Of a stretch of 64,000 nt of DNA, positions 54,121 through 63,186 are shown one piece after another. The notes beneath the pieces are model-generated. The model was not told the DNA's origin. It did no database searches and was given only the letters and a program-made list of their open reading frames with translations. The DNA is taken from contig NZ_CP023550.1 of NCBI RefSeq assembly GCF_002407205.1, forward strand, positions 129,106 to 193,105. Direction: 5' to 3'. The position numbers and the translations under genes are program-made. Within the stretch, counting starts at the first letter, position 1. Each line of letters begins with the position of its first letter. The stretch is from Rhodobacter sp. CZR27. GTDB lineage: Bacteria > Pseudomonadota > Alphaproteobacteria > Rhodobacterales > Rhodobacteraceae.

Positions 54121-54558
54121 CCTTGCCGGCGGGCGGGCTGACTGCCGGTCCGGTCCCGCACCGCATCCCTGCGGCAGCGAAGGGACAGCCGGGAAATGCC
54201 CCGGTCGCGCGGGTCCTGCGGCCGGGGCGTCGCCCGCGCGGCGATCCATCCGGGGCCGGATCCGCGGGGGCGGGGCAGGCGCGGGACCTCATCGCACCTT
54301 GGGCGGCGCAGGGATGCGGTTCGGCAAGGGCTTCCCCTCCCCTTCCGGCCGATCCGATCACCCATATTGCCAATTGACGGCCGGAAGATCTCTACCTCTA
54401 ATTGATCCTCATACGAATTTTCCACCTTCCTTCCGACAGCCGGTCAGCCACCCTGCCAGATGATTCAGGTTCGGGAACCTGTCCGGTGAAGCAGCCCCCC
54501 GCTGCTCCGCCTTCAGTACCTGAATTTTGACGAAGCGATTATATCCGGAGGTATTTTC
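54121..54558. promoter_or_regulatory. Intergenic region before the FAD gene
   Basis: 438 bases. 54350-54430 and 54510-54560 are AT-rich against a GC-rich background and are the likely promoter area of the next transcript. No gene was recognised. Confidence 0.4.
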
Positions 54559-54654
54559 ATGAACGCCTCGCGTCTGGCGGATCCGCGACCTGCCACGCGG
54601 CCTTCCCCCGCTTCCCGGCCCGTGACCGCCCCTCCGCCGTCTTCCGCGGAGTAG
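54559..54654 (+). CDS. 31-codon leader ORF in frame with the FAD gene
   Basis: MNASRLADPRPATRPSPASR and 11 further residues, ending at TAG three bases before the FAD gene ATG. It has a strong GGAGG seven bases upstream, better than that of the FAD gene. Either it is a leader that couples translation, or the original start of the FAD protein now interrupted by an amber codon, since both share a frame. No protein family. Confidence 0.35.
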   Translation: MNASRLADPRPATRPSPASRPVTAPPPSSAE

Positions 54655-54657
54655 CCC

Positions 54658-56133
54658 ATGGCCCTCCGCCTCGACCCCGGCCTGTCGGCCCGCCCCGGGA
54701 ACCCCGGCCGAATCCCGGTCGAGGATCATCCGGCCGTCGCCCCGGACAGCGAGGCCGGCAGCGGCAGGCCGCACAGGGGGCCGTCCGCGGGGCCCGCGCT
54801 GCGCGAGGCCGTGGCTCCGGGCAGCGTGATCGTGCTTGGCGCGGGCGTGGCGGGGCTTGCCGCCGCGCGGGTGCTGGCGGCGGCCGGCCTTGCGGTCACG
54901 GTCATCGACCAGTCCGACCGCTGCGGCGGCGCGCATCGCTCGCACGAGATCGGCCCCTATACCTTCGACCGGGGCAGCATCTTCTACGAGGAGACGGCCG
55001 AGCTTTTCGCCCTGGCGCCCGGGGTTCGGGACCTGTGCCCCCCGGTCTGGCGCATGGAACGCCGGGTCGGGCCGGAGGGGCGCCTGCTGCAATATCCGCT
55101 GGCCCTGCGCGAGATCCAGGACTGGCCGCTGCGGCGCAAGATCCGGGCCGTGGCCGACCTGCTGGCCGGCCGGGTCCTGCGGCGGCCGGACGGCACGCTC
55201 GAGGCGATCTGCCGGTCGCGGCTGGGCCGGACCTTCTACCAGGACACCGGCCTTGCCAGCTACATCGCGCGCTTCCACCATTGCCCTGCCTCGGCCATCG
55301 ACCAGGAATTCTTCGTCCGGCGCATGTCGCATGTCGAGCGCTCAACCCGTCCCGGGGCGCTGCTGGCGATGGCCTGGCGGGCCGCCACCCGCCCCGCCCC
55401 GCAGGCCGCGCCGCGCTGGCCGTTCCGGGTCCGGCCCTCGGGGGGCACCGCGCTGCTCTTCGATCCGATCCGGCAGGCGCTCGAGGCCGCCTCGGTCCGC
55501 TTCCGGCTGCAGGAACGGCTGCTCGGGGTCGAGGCGGCGGCGGACGGCTTCACCGTCACCACGACCGCCGGCCGGCACCGGGCCGGGGCGCTGGTCAGCG
55601 CCATCCCGCTGGATGCGCTGCACAGGGCCGTGTTCGGCACGGGCTCGGGCCTCCTCAGCATCGACCTGCTCTCGCTCTTCGTCTCGGCCGACTGGCTGGA
55701 TCCCGGGGCCGGCAACGTCCTGTTCAACTTCCACGCCGAAGGCCGCTGGAAGCGCGCCACGATCCATTCGCGGCTCTATCCCGACCGGCAGACCCCGCGC
55801 GAGTTCCTGTCGGTGGAGGTCACCCTGCCCCCGGGCGCCGCGGCCGATCCGGCCGAGGCCTTCCGCGACTTCAAGGCCCATGTGGAGGGGCTGGGCATCG
55901 CCCGCGACGTGGCGCTGGAAGGCCATGACGTGGTCGAGGCCGCCTATCCGCTCTACCAGCTGGGCGATGTCGAGACCGCCCGGCGCCTGATCGAGAAGGT
56001 CGAGCGGCTGGGCATCGTCTCGGTGGGCCGGCAGGGCCGCTTCGAATACCTGCCGGTCTCGTCGCTGGTGATCCGCCGCGTGCGGGAGGAGTTGTCCCGC
56101 AGCCTGTCCCTGCGGCAGGTCAGCCCGGGCTGA
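54658..56133 (+). CDS. FAD-dependent amine-oxidoreductase/UGM-like protein
   Basis: 491 aa. Residues 1-55 are a Pro/Gly/Arg-rich extension; then the FAD-binding GxGxxG (SVIVLGAGVAGLAAARVL) with the acidic ribose site VIDQSDRCGGAHRS, the motif of UDP-galactopyranose mutase and protoporphyrinogen-oxidase-like enzymes. The middle and C-terminus (RPSGGTALLFDPIRQAL, VGRQGRFEYL) fit this superfamily. In a polysaccharide cluster a nucleotide-sugar mutase or desaturase is the most likely role. CGGAG six bases before the ATG supports the start. It ends tail to tail with the pyruvyltransferase gene, overlapping by 14 bases. Confidence 0.8.
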   Translation: MALRLDPGLSARPGNPGRIPVEDHPAVAPDSEAGSGRPHRGPSAGPALREAVAPGSVIVLGAGVAGLAAARVLAAAGLAVTVIDQSDRCGGAHRSHEIGPYTFDRGSIFYEETAELFALAPGVRDLCPPVWRMERRVGPEGRLLQYPLALREIQDWPLRRKIRAVADLLAGRVLRRPDGTLEAICRSRLGRTFYQDTGLASYIARFHHCPASAIDQEFFVRRMSHVERSTRPGALLAMAWRAATRPAPQAAPRWPFRVRPSGGTALLFDPIRQALEAASVRFRLQERLLGVEAAADGFTVTTTAGRHRAGALVSAIPLDALHRAVFGTGSGLLSIDLLSLFVSADWLDPGAGNVLFNFHAEGRWKRATIHSRLYPDRQTPREFLSVEVTLPPGAAADPAEAFRDFKAHVEGLGIARDVALEGHDVVEAAYPLYQLGDVETARRLIEKVERLGIVSVGRQGRFEYLPVSSLVIRRVREELSRSLSLRQVSPG

Positions 56134-57457
56134 CCCCGGGCCGGGGGCCAAGGGCTGCGTGGAGGCGCGCGACATCCGCCGCCGCCGCCGCGACGATGCC
56201 CTCGGGCTCGCCCGGCGGCAGGCCCTCCTGCCGGGCGCGGGTCATCAGCCGCAGCGCCTCGGCGGGCGCGGCCTCCGTCACGTCGAGCAGGAAGGACCCC
56301 CGCCCGATCGCGGCCATGAAGGCATCGAGCTTGGGATCCCAGCGCAGCCCGACTGTGGGCACGCCGCAGGAATGGGCCGCGATGAGGGCGTGCAGCCGGA
56401 AGGCCACCAGCACGTCGAGCCCGCCGATCGCGGCGCAAAGCGCGGCCGGCGTGTCCGGCGACAGGAGGCGGACGCCCATGGCCGCCAGCCGCGGCGCCAG
56501 CCGGTCGAGGCAGGCGCGGTCCTCGGGGCTGCCGTTGGTGAAGGCCCGGACCTCGTGGCCCGACCCGATCAGGCCCTGCGCCAGATCGAGGAACCACCGC
56601 TCCAGCCGGTCCTCGTCGGGGGCCCGGTCGGAGTGATAGCGGATCGCCACCGCGCTGGTCACGCCGAGGCCCGCCACCGGGCGGCCGCCCCGCGGACGGG
56701 GAGGCTGCGGAAAGACCCGGGAGGCCAGCAGGCCGGGGTCGCGGACCAGTTCGGCCTTCCGCCCCGCGAAGGGGGCGAGCAACTCGTTCCAGGCCTCGCA
56801 GGACGCCGCGTCCCGCAGGAAGACCGCGCGCAGGTCCGCCCGCGCGAGCGCGCGCCCGACCATGCGCAGGCCCGCCTGCGACCAGCCGCGCGACATGCCG
56901 CAGGCATGGATCGCCACCGGCAGGCCGCGCAGGCGGGCCTCCTCGAGCGCCAGCGAGAGCTTGGTGGGGAAGTTCAGGTCGAGATCGGCCAGCAGGTTGC
57001 CGCCGCCGATCACCACGGCATCCGCCCCCTCGAGCCCGGCCCGGTAATGCGGACGCCAGCTTTTCCAGCCGAGAAGCGCCAGCGGGCCGCGAAGCGCCAG
57101 GCGCCGGGCCGGCCCCGGCAGGGCGGCCAGCGTCGCCAGCAGCGCGCCCCGCGCCGGCAGGCCGCTGCCGAAGGACGTCCGGGCCGCCAGGTCGATCGAG
57201 CGGGTGTCGGGATCGGCCCCCAGTTCCACCAGCCGATGCTCCAGGCATTGCGCAAGCAGCCCGTCGCCGAGGTTCGGGCTGAACCTCGCGTTGAAGCAGC
57301 GGATCCGGAGCGCGCGGGCCGGGCCGGCGTCGGCGATCGGCGGCTCCTCCGTCCCCGGGGCAGGATCGGGCCCCGTCCGACGCAGCCCCGCGCCCGGCCC
57401 CGCTGCCGGGGCCCGCAGGCGGGGGCGATCGAAGAGGGGTCTGGACATCGATGGCAT
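56120..57457 (-). CDS. Polysaccharide pyruvyl transferase family protein
   Basis: 445 aa. After a Pro/Arg-rich N-terminus of about 50 residues come the family motifs NLGDGLLAQCLEHRL (N.GD), VVIGGGNLL and IHACGMSRGWSQ, and in the C-terminal half ALIAAHSCGVPTVGLRWDPK (H...CG.P.....WD.K). These enzymes add pyruvate ketals to exopolysaccharide sugars or to teichoic-type polymers, using PEP, although some family members are colanic acid proteins of other roles. AAGGTGA four bases before the ATG at 57457 gives the start. Transcribed toward the FAD gene, downstream of the ligase-like gene. Confidence 0.85.
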   Translation of the reverse strand: MPSMSRPLFDRPRLRAPAAGPGAGLRRTGPDPAPGTEEPPIADAGPARALRIRCFNARFSPNLGDGLLAQCLEHRLVELGADPDTRSIDLAARTSFGSGLPARGALLATLAALPGPARRLALRGPLALLGWKSWRPHYRAGLEGADAVVIGGGNLLADLDLNFPTKLSLALEEARLRGLPVAIHACGMSRGWSQAGLRMVGRALARADLRAVFLRDAASCEAWNELLAPFAGRKAELVRDPGLLASRVFPQPPRPRGGRPVAGLGVTSAVAIRYHSDRAPDEDRLERWFLDLAQGLIGSGHEVRAFTNGSPEDRACLDRLAPRLAAMGVRLLSPDTPAALCAAIGGLDVLVAFRLHALIAAHSCGVPTVGLRWDPKLDAFMAAIGRGSFLLDVTEAAPAEALRLMTRARQEGLPPGEPEGIVAAAAADVARLHAALGPRPGVSPG

Positions 57458-57637
57458 GGGGTCACCTTGCAGAGGAGGGGCCGGCGTCGCCCCGGTTCCG
57501 GCGGAGGCAGAGCGACAGGGATCGCCCGGCCGGCCGGGGGGCCGGCTTCGGAGGTCCCGGACGGGCCGGGGCGGCATGGGCAGGCCTCCCGGCAGGATCG
57601 GGGCGTGCGGCCGCGGGCCGGGAAGCCTCCCGCGGGC

Positions 57638-59056
57638 TCATGCGGTTCGGCCGTGGCCCGCCCGCCGTCCGGGCAGGGGGCGCGCCTCGGCCCGGGCCGG
57701 CGCCGCGACGTCCGGATGCTCGCGGATGGCACAGGCGATGGCGCAGAAGGTGATCATCAGCAGGCCGGGATCGGGCGAGGTCCCGCTGAGCCCCGCCGCC
57801 GCCAGCATCGCCACCACGCCCGCCCGCGCGGCCTGGAAGGTGCCGGCCTCGGCGCCGCGCCAGGACCGGCCGACCGCAAGCCACAGGAAGGTGGCCAGCG
57901 CCAGCGTTCCCGGCAGCCCCACGCTGCCCAAAAGCACCGCGACCAGCCCGTTCGACCGGAGCGAGCCCGCCCCTGCCCCCAGCCCCCAGGTCTCGCGGAA
58001 GGCGGCGAAGCCCGAGAGCGCCCAGGCCTTCCGCTCGATGCCCGAGGAGCTGTCGGCCTTGGCCAGGAAGATCCGCTCGAACAGGCTGGCGGCGAGGTCC
58101 GGCAGCGGCGTGAAGGCCAGAAGCAGGCAGGTCCCGGCGAGGAACAGGCAGATCCCCACGATCGATCCGATCACCACCAGGCGCTGCTGGGGCCGCAGGA
58201 TCGACGGCAGCGCGCCCATGAGGATCATCAGCCCCACGACGCCCATCGCGAACAGCCCGGTAGCCGAAAGCGCGGCGATGGTGCAAAGCCCGTTGCCCGC
58301 CCCAAGCGCCAGGTCGCGGCCCCGCCGCCGTCCGATGAAGGCCGCGGTGAAATAGGCGAAGAAGGCGGCCGAGGCGCCGCCGAAGGACGCGGGCTCGGAA
58401 TAGCCGCCGACGATGCGGGCGAAGCCGCCCATGGTCTGCTCGTTCGCGAGCGCATAGGTGGCGGTGCGCACCTGCGCGAGGATCGGGTCGAGCCGGGCCA
58501 GGTCCATCAGCCCGAGCACGATGTTCAGCGTGCCGGCGATGACCAGCGCCCGGTCGCCCCAGGCGATGCCGCGGCGGCGCAGCGAGTCCTTGAAGGTCAG
58601 GAAGACCAGGAAGCTGAGCAGGATGTAGAAGCTCTGCGAGATGTTGGACGAGCCCGGCCGCAGCGGCACGGGCACGCTGGAGAAGAACGGGTTGATCTGC
58701 ACGCCCTTCATGCTGCGGGCGAGGGTGAAGACCTCGAACTGGCCCGCGAAGAGCCGGACCAGCACCACCGCCGAGAAGGCGGCATAGGCGGCATAGAACC
58801 CCAGCACGAGCGTGGAGGCGGTCAGCACCGGCGCCCCCCGCCCCAGAAGGCTCGCCACGATGACGAGGCCGCCGGTCAGGGCCGCGACAAGGCTGCTCGC
58901 GATGATGGACAGCCCGCCCAGGGCCGGCAGCGCGAGGGCCGCGAACATGCCGAACGGCAGGAGAGCGATGGCGAGGACGAAGCCATCGTCGAGCCTGCGC
59001 AGGACCAGGACCAGCCAGATCGCCAGGACGGCAAGGGACAGCGGATAAAATATCAT
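57638..59056 (-). CDS. O-antigen ligase/polymerase-like membrane protein
   Basis: About 472 aa with 11-12 hydrophobic helices. A long periplasmic loop between helices (about residues 335-375, with FERIFLAKADSSSGIERKAW and GFAAFRETWGLGAGAGSLRSN) carries the R-x-x-x-W / H-x-x-x-x type region of Wzy/WaaL-like enzymes. It should polymerise or ligate lipid-linked repeat units at the periplasmic face. The ATG at 59056 starts directly before the first helix; an ATG at 59089 adds 11 residues with atypical codons. Neither has a good ribosome site. Followed downstream by the pyruvyltransferase on the same strand. Confidence 0.8.
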   Translation of the reverse strand: MIFYPLSLAVLAIWLVLVLRRLDDGFVLAIALLPFGMFAALALPALGGLSIIASSLVAALTGGLVIVASLLGRGAPVLTASTLVLGFYAAYAAFSAVVLVRLFAGQFEVFTLARSMKGVQINPFFSSVPVPLRPGSSNISQSFYILLSFLVFLTFKDSLRRRGIAWGDRALVIAGTLNIVLGLMDLARLDPILAQVRTATYALANEQTMGGFARIVGGYSEPASFGGASAAFFAYFTAAFIGRRRGRDLALGAGNGLCTIAALSATGLFAMGVVGLMILMGALPSILRPQQRLVVIGSIVGICLFLAGTCLLLAFTPLPDLAASLFERIFLAKADSSSGIERKAWALSGFAAFRETWGLGAGAGSLRSNGLVAVLLGSVGLPGTLALATFLWLAVGRSWRGAEAGTFQAARAGVVAMLAAAGLSGTSPDPGLLMITFCAIACAIREHPDVAAPARAEARPLPGRRAGHGRTA

Positions 59057-59562
59057 GAACGCAAATCGAACCGGATGATGGCCGAGCATAGCACGAAGCG
59101 CCCGCCCGGCAGCGGAATTCCCTTCCCCGCGCCCCCCGCCAAGGGGCTGGTCGTCCTCCGCCGCAAGGCGTGGGCACCGCCGCAGGGAGAGGGAGGCCCG
59201 CCTGGCCGGCCGATCCTTCCGGCGCGGCACGCCGGACCGGCGGCGCAGGGCGCGCCCCCTCCGGAGGGGGCTCCGCAGAAATGCGGCGCGGGGCCGCCGG
59301 CGGGGGTCGCTTGTGCGCCGGTGGCGAGCGCGTAACATCGTCCCGCATCCGGCCGGATATCGGGGATCGAGGCGACGTGCGGGCCGTCTTCCGCCCTTTC
59401 GGACCGCCGCTCCATCCAGGCATTGCCAGGTCTTCCGGATGACCGCCCGAGGCTCTTTCCGATGGACGGCCCGACCCTTCCCCTTCCCCGGAGGCCCCGC
59501 CGCTTCCCGTTCCGCCTCTCCTTCCCGGAGCGATCCGCGCCTTCCCCCTCACGGAGCCGAGC
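59057..59562. promoter_or_regulatory. Divergent intergenic region with a repeated 16-bp element
   Basis: 506 bases between the ligase-like and methyltransferase genes. Contains GCGAGCGCGTAACATC (59324-59339), which matches the element at 50578-50593 with one mismatch. Apart from this only GC-rich sequence with small inverted repeats was seen. Confidence 0.4.
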
Positions 59563-60375
59563 ATGAACCAGTTCCAGCCGGACTCGTCCGGGCCCTACGA
59601 CGACGACTTCTACCGGTTCTACCTGGACAGTTCCTATCGCAGCGGCCGGAAGTATGCGGGTCTGCTGGCCTCGATCCTGGCGCCGTGCAGCGTGGTGGAC
59701 CTGGGCTGCGGCCGCGGCGCCTGGCTCAAGGCCTTCCACGAGACCGGGGCCGAGCGCATGGTGGGGCTCGACGGCGACTGGAACGGCCCCGGCAACCTGG
59801 TCGATCCCGCCATCGACTTCCGCGTGGTGGACCTGAGCCGCCCGGTCCGCCTGCCGGGAGAGGAACGCTTCGATCTCGCCATGGCGCTCGAGGTGGCCGG
59901 GCCCCTGCCGCCCGCCGCGGCCGAGACCCTGGTGACCTCGCTGACCGGCCTTGCCGATGTGGTGATGTTCGGCGCGGCCTTCACCGCCCGGAACGGCACC
60001 CGCCCTCCGGACGAGCAGCGCCCGAGCCACTGGGCCCGCCTGTTCCTGAAGCAGGACTACCGGCCGTTCGACCTGTTCCGCCCGGTGTTCTGGGGCGATC
60101 CCGAGATCGACCACTGGTATCAGCAGAACACCTTCCTCTACGTGAAGGCACAGTCGCCCGCCATCGGCACGCTTGCCGCCCATGCCTGCGGTCCGGTCCG
60201 CAACATCGCCTTCATGGATTGCGTCCATCCGGAGCTGCTGCTCGGCGCCGTCCGTCAGGCCACCCCCCGCGCCGCCCTTGCGCAGGCCGCGAAGGGCCTG
60301 GTGCCCAAGCCGCTGAAACCGCTGGCCCGGCGGATCCGGCGGGCCGTCCTGCGGCCGTCGCAGCCCCGGGGCTGA
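59563..60375 (+). CDS. SAM-dependent methyltransferase
   Basis: 270 aa class I methyltransferase. Motif I is VVDLGCGRGAWL (residues about 45-56), the acidic end of strand two lies in GLDGDWNGPGNL, and VDLSRPVRL and FDLAMALEVAGPL represent motifs II and III. Similar proteins in capsule and O-antigen loci methylate sugars or terminal residues. The acceptor is not known. A CGGAG precedes the ATG. Monocistronic between two genes on the other strand. Confidence 0.85.
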   Translation: MNQFQPDSSGPYDDDFYRFYLDSSYRSGRKYAGLLASILAPCSVVDLGCGRGAWLKAFHETGAERMVGLDGDWNGPGNLVDPAIDFRVVDLSRPVRLPGEERFDLAMALEVAGPLPPAAAETLVTSLTGLADVVMFGAAFTARNGTRPPDEQRPSHWARLFLKQDYRPFDLFRPVFWGDPEIDHWYQQNTFLYVKAQSPAIGTLAAHACGPVRNIAFMDCVHPELLLGAVRQATPRAALAQAAKGLVPKPLKPLARRIRRAVLRPSQPRG

Positions 60376-60461
60376 GAGACGGAGCCCGCGGCCGGACGCG
60401 CGGAGATCCCGCCACCCCGGCCAGTGCCGGACCTGCCGCCGGAGGCTTGCCCCGGGCCGCC

Positions 60462-61424
60462 TCAGGGCAGGTCGAGCGCGCGTTCGGGTCGCATCCGGCC
60501 GCGGACCAGGTCGCCGAGCGCGATCAGGTTGCCCCGGAGCCGGCCGCGCCGGTCGGTCCAGGGCTCGGGGCGGAGGGATTTCAGGCCGTTCGCGACCAGG
60601 TTGCGCGCCAGCATCGCCAGCGCGCGCCGCGGGGCCATGCTGCGCTTGCCGATCAGGTAGAGCGGATTGGCCACCTGCGAATAGCCCAGCCGCAGGCCGC
60701 TGGTCCGGCCCGACTTCACGCCGAGATGCACGCCGCGCAGCGCCTCGTTCCGCACGATCCGCCCGAAGGGCGCAAGGCGGCGCGAGAAGTCCACATCCTC
60801 AAGCCAGCCATAGAGCGGCAGCCGCTCGTCGAAGCGCAGGCCCCCGAGCACCGGCCCGGCACGGAAGGCCATGTTGCAGCCATAGCCGTTGTGGACCTCG
60901 GTCAGCCGCGCGGGCGGCGCGGGGCTGGCCTCCGCCACCAGCCGCGCCGCCTGCGCATGGGTGAGGCCCGGGCCGCAGATCCCGTCCGCCAGCACCCGGC
61001 CGGTCATCATCACCACCTCGGGATGGGCCAGGAACCCCGCCTCCAGCCGCTCGAGATAATCGGGGGCGGGCAGGAAGTCGTCGTCGAGGAACAGCACGAT
61101 CTCGCCGGGCCGGACCCGGTCGAGGATGGCGTTGCGCTGCCGCGTCAGCCCCTTCGGCGCGGCCAGTAGCCCGAGCCCCGCGATCGCGGGATCGAGCCGC
61201 AGGTCGGTGCTGCCCGCCACGCAGACGAGGATCCGATCCGGAGGGCGGCTCTGCCCCGCCACGGCGGCAAGCGTGGGCGAGAGCACCTCGGGCCGGCCGG
61301 TGGTGGCGATGGCGACGAGGATCCCGGCGGGCAGGGACGGGCCGTCACCGGACGGCGGGGCGGCCGGGGGAAGGGGATCGGGTCGGATGTCGGCGGGACT
61401 GGCGCCGTCGAGGGTCATGTTCAT
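60462..61424 (-). CDS. GT2-family glycosyltransferase
   Basis: 320 aa. GT-A fold: ILVAIATTGRPEVLSPTLAAV at the N-terminus, IVLFLDDDFLPAPDYL as the DxD-type metal motif, and GCNMAFRAGPVLGGLRFDERLPLYGWLEDVDFSRRL, where W-x-E-D supplies the catalytic base, as in rhamnosyl- and other GT2 enzymes. It should add one sugar to the repeat unit in the cytoplasm. The start ATG at 61424 has no clear ribosome site; an ATG two codons later is also possible. Opposite in direction to the flippase gene. Confidence 0.9.
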   Translation of the reverse strand: MNMTLDGASPADIRPDPLPPAAPPSGDGPSLPAGILVAIATTGRPEVLSPTLAAVAGQSRPPDRILVCVAGSTDLRLDPAIAGLGLLAAPKGLTRQRNAILDRVRPGEIVLFLDDDFLPAPDYLERLEAGFLAHPEVVMMTGRVLADGICGPGLTHAQAARLVAEASPAPPARLTEVHNGYGCNMAFRAGPVLGGLRFDERLPLYGWLEDVDFSRRLAPFGRIVRNEALRGVHLGVKSGRTSGLRLGYSQVANPLYLIGKRSMAPRRALAMLARNLVANGLKSLRPEPWTDRRGRLRGNLIALGDLVRGRMRPERALDLP

Positions 61425-61692
61425 GGATGGGCGCGGCCGAGACGGCCGCCCTCTGGCAATGACGCCGGACCACACCGGGGCCGATAATGCCAGTCCGGCG
61501 GCTTCGGGCAACCGCTTTCCGCATCCCTGCGCCGAAAGCGTCCGAAACCGCGCCAGTAAGGAGGCGGGACCGCCCCGGGCACGCCTTCTGGGGAAATGGA
61601 CAGACTTCGGCCGGTGGCCGACCATCCGGGAAGACAGGACGATTCGTTTCATTCCGGAACCGGGCGGAATTTCAACCGCTGGAGATTTTCTT

Positions 61693-63186
61693 TTGACGAT
61701 TGATATCGGTGCGGAGGCGCCCCGCCGGGAAAGGCGTCCCAGTATCGTGAAGGCCGGGGTTCTGACCACGATGGCCCGCGTGCTGTCGCAGGCCTCGCAA
61801 CTCGCCGTCTTCCTGCTGGCCGCCCACATCATGGGGCCCGCCCAGTTCGGGGTCTTCGCCCTCGTCTCGGCCGTGGCCGTCATCGCGCTGCGCGTGGCCC
61901 AGGCCGGCTGGGCGGAATTCGTGATGAGCTGGACAGGTGACGCGCAGGTGCCGGCGCAGGTGCTGGCCATGGCCATCCTGTCGGGCCTCGCGATGGGGGG
62001 CGCGGGCCTCGGGGTCTCGCTGGCGGTCGAGGCCTGGCCCGGCTTCGGCGACGCGGGCCGGCTGGGGATGCTCTTCAGCCTGTGGATCTGCCTCGCCACG
62101 ATCTGGGGCGCGTACAACGGGCTCCTGCTGCACCGCGAGAGGCTGGCCGCCTCGGCCGTGGCGCTGATGCTGGGCGAGGCCGCGGGCTTTGCCGTCTCGG
62201 TCTGGGCGCTGCTCGAGGGCCACGGCATCTTCGCCCTGGCCTACGGGCGGCTCGTCCAGCAGGCCGTGCAGCTCGCGCTCGCGCTCCGCATCCTGCGCCT
62301 GCGCCCCCGGCTGGGGATGGAGCGCGAGGTGCTGGGGCAGCTGATGCACTTCTCGGGCAACATCCTGGCCGCGCGGACGATCTCGACCTTCCGGATCTAT
62401 GCCGCGACCTTCGTCATCGGCGGCTTCCTCGGCCCGGCCAGCGTCGGCTACTTCCGGCTGGCGCAGCGCCTGGTGGGCGCCTTCGCCGAGGTGATGAGCG
62501 AGACCGCCCGCATCATGGCCTGGAGCATGTTCCGCAGTGCCCTCAGCCGGCACGGCAGCACCCGCGGCTTCCAGGAGGAGGCGAGGATCTTCTTCCCGGC
62601 CCTCCTGGTCCTGGGCGTGCCGGTCTTCGTCTGGATCGCGCTCGAGGGCGAGACCCTCGTCACGGGCCTGCTCGGCCCCGAATGGGCCCCCGCCGCGCCG
62701 GTGATCGCGGTCGTGGCCCTCACCCAGTGCCTGCTGCTGCCGACCTATGCCTCCGAAGCCCTGCTCTCGCTGGCGGGCGAGGTGCGGCGGATCCCGCGGG
62801 TGTCGCTGTTCAACGCGGGCGTGGCCATAGGGCTGGCGCTGGTCACCGGACCCTTCGGCATCATGGCGGTGGCGCTGGGGCAGGCGCTGGCGGCCGCCAT
62901 CGCGCTTGTCACCAGCATCTGGCTGCAGCAGCGCCATGCGGGTCTCGACTGGCGCCCGATCCTGTCCGCCGGCTTCCGCGCGCTGCCCGCCCTCGGTGCG
63001 GGGGTGGCCCTGCTGCTGCTGCTGCGGATGCAGCCGGCCCTCGCCTCCCTGCCGCCGCTGCTGCGCCTCGTCGCGGTCGCGCTGCCGGTGCTTGCGACCT
63101 ATGCCGCGGGCCTCGCCCTCGCCTATCCCGGAGCCGCGCGGCGGGGTGCGGCCCTGCTTCTGCGGCGCGCGAGGGCGGCCTCATGA
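61693..63186 (+). CDS. Wzx-type polysaccharide flippase (MATE/MVF superfamily)
   Basis: About 497 aa with 12-14 helices. The N-terminal ILTTMARVLSQASQLAVFLLAAHIMGPAQFGVFALVSA and central YAATFVIGGFLGPASVGYFRLAQRLV segments are typical of the polysaccharide_synt family, which flips lipid-linked repeat units to the periplasm. TTG at 61693 is used because GGAG lies eight bases before it; the nearest ATG would remove the first helix. It overlaps the following methyltransferase gene by four bases (ATGA), so they form a pair. Confidence 0.88.
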   Translation: MTIDIGAEAPRRERRPSIVKAGVLTTMARVLSQASQLAVFLLAAHIMGPAQFGVFALVSAVAVIALRVAQAGWAEFVMSWTGDAQVPAQVLAMAILSGLAMGGAGLGVSLAVEAWPGFGDAGRLGMLFSLWICLATIWGAYNGLLLHRERLAASAVALMLGEAAGFAVSVWALLEGHGIFALAYGRLVQQAVQLALALRILRLRPRLGMEREVLGQLMHFSGNILAARTISTFRIYAATFVIGGFLGPASVGYFRLAQRLVGAFAEVMSETARIMAWSMFRSALSRHGSTRGFQEEARIFFPALLVLGVPVFVWIALEGETLVTGLLGPEWAPAAPVIAVVALTQCLLLPTYASEALLSLAGEVRRIPRVSLFNAGVAIGLALVTGPFGIMAVALGQALAAAIALVTSIWLQQRHAGLDWRPILSAGFRALPALGAGVALLLLLRMQPALASLPPLLRLVAVALPVLATYAAGLALAYPGAARRGAALLLRRARAAS

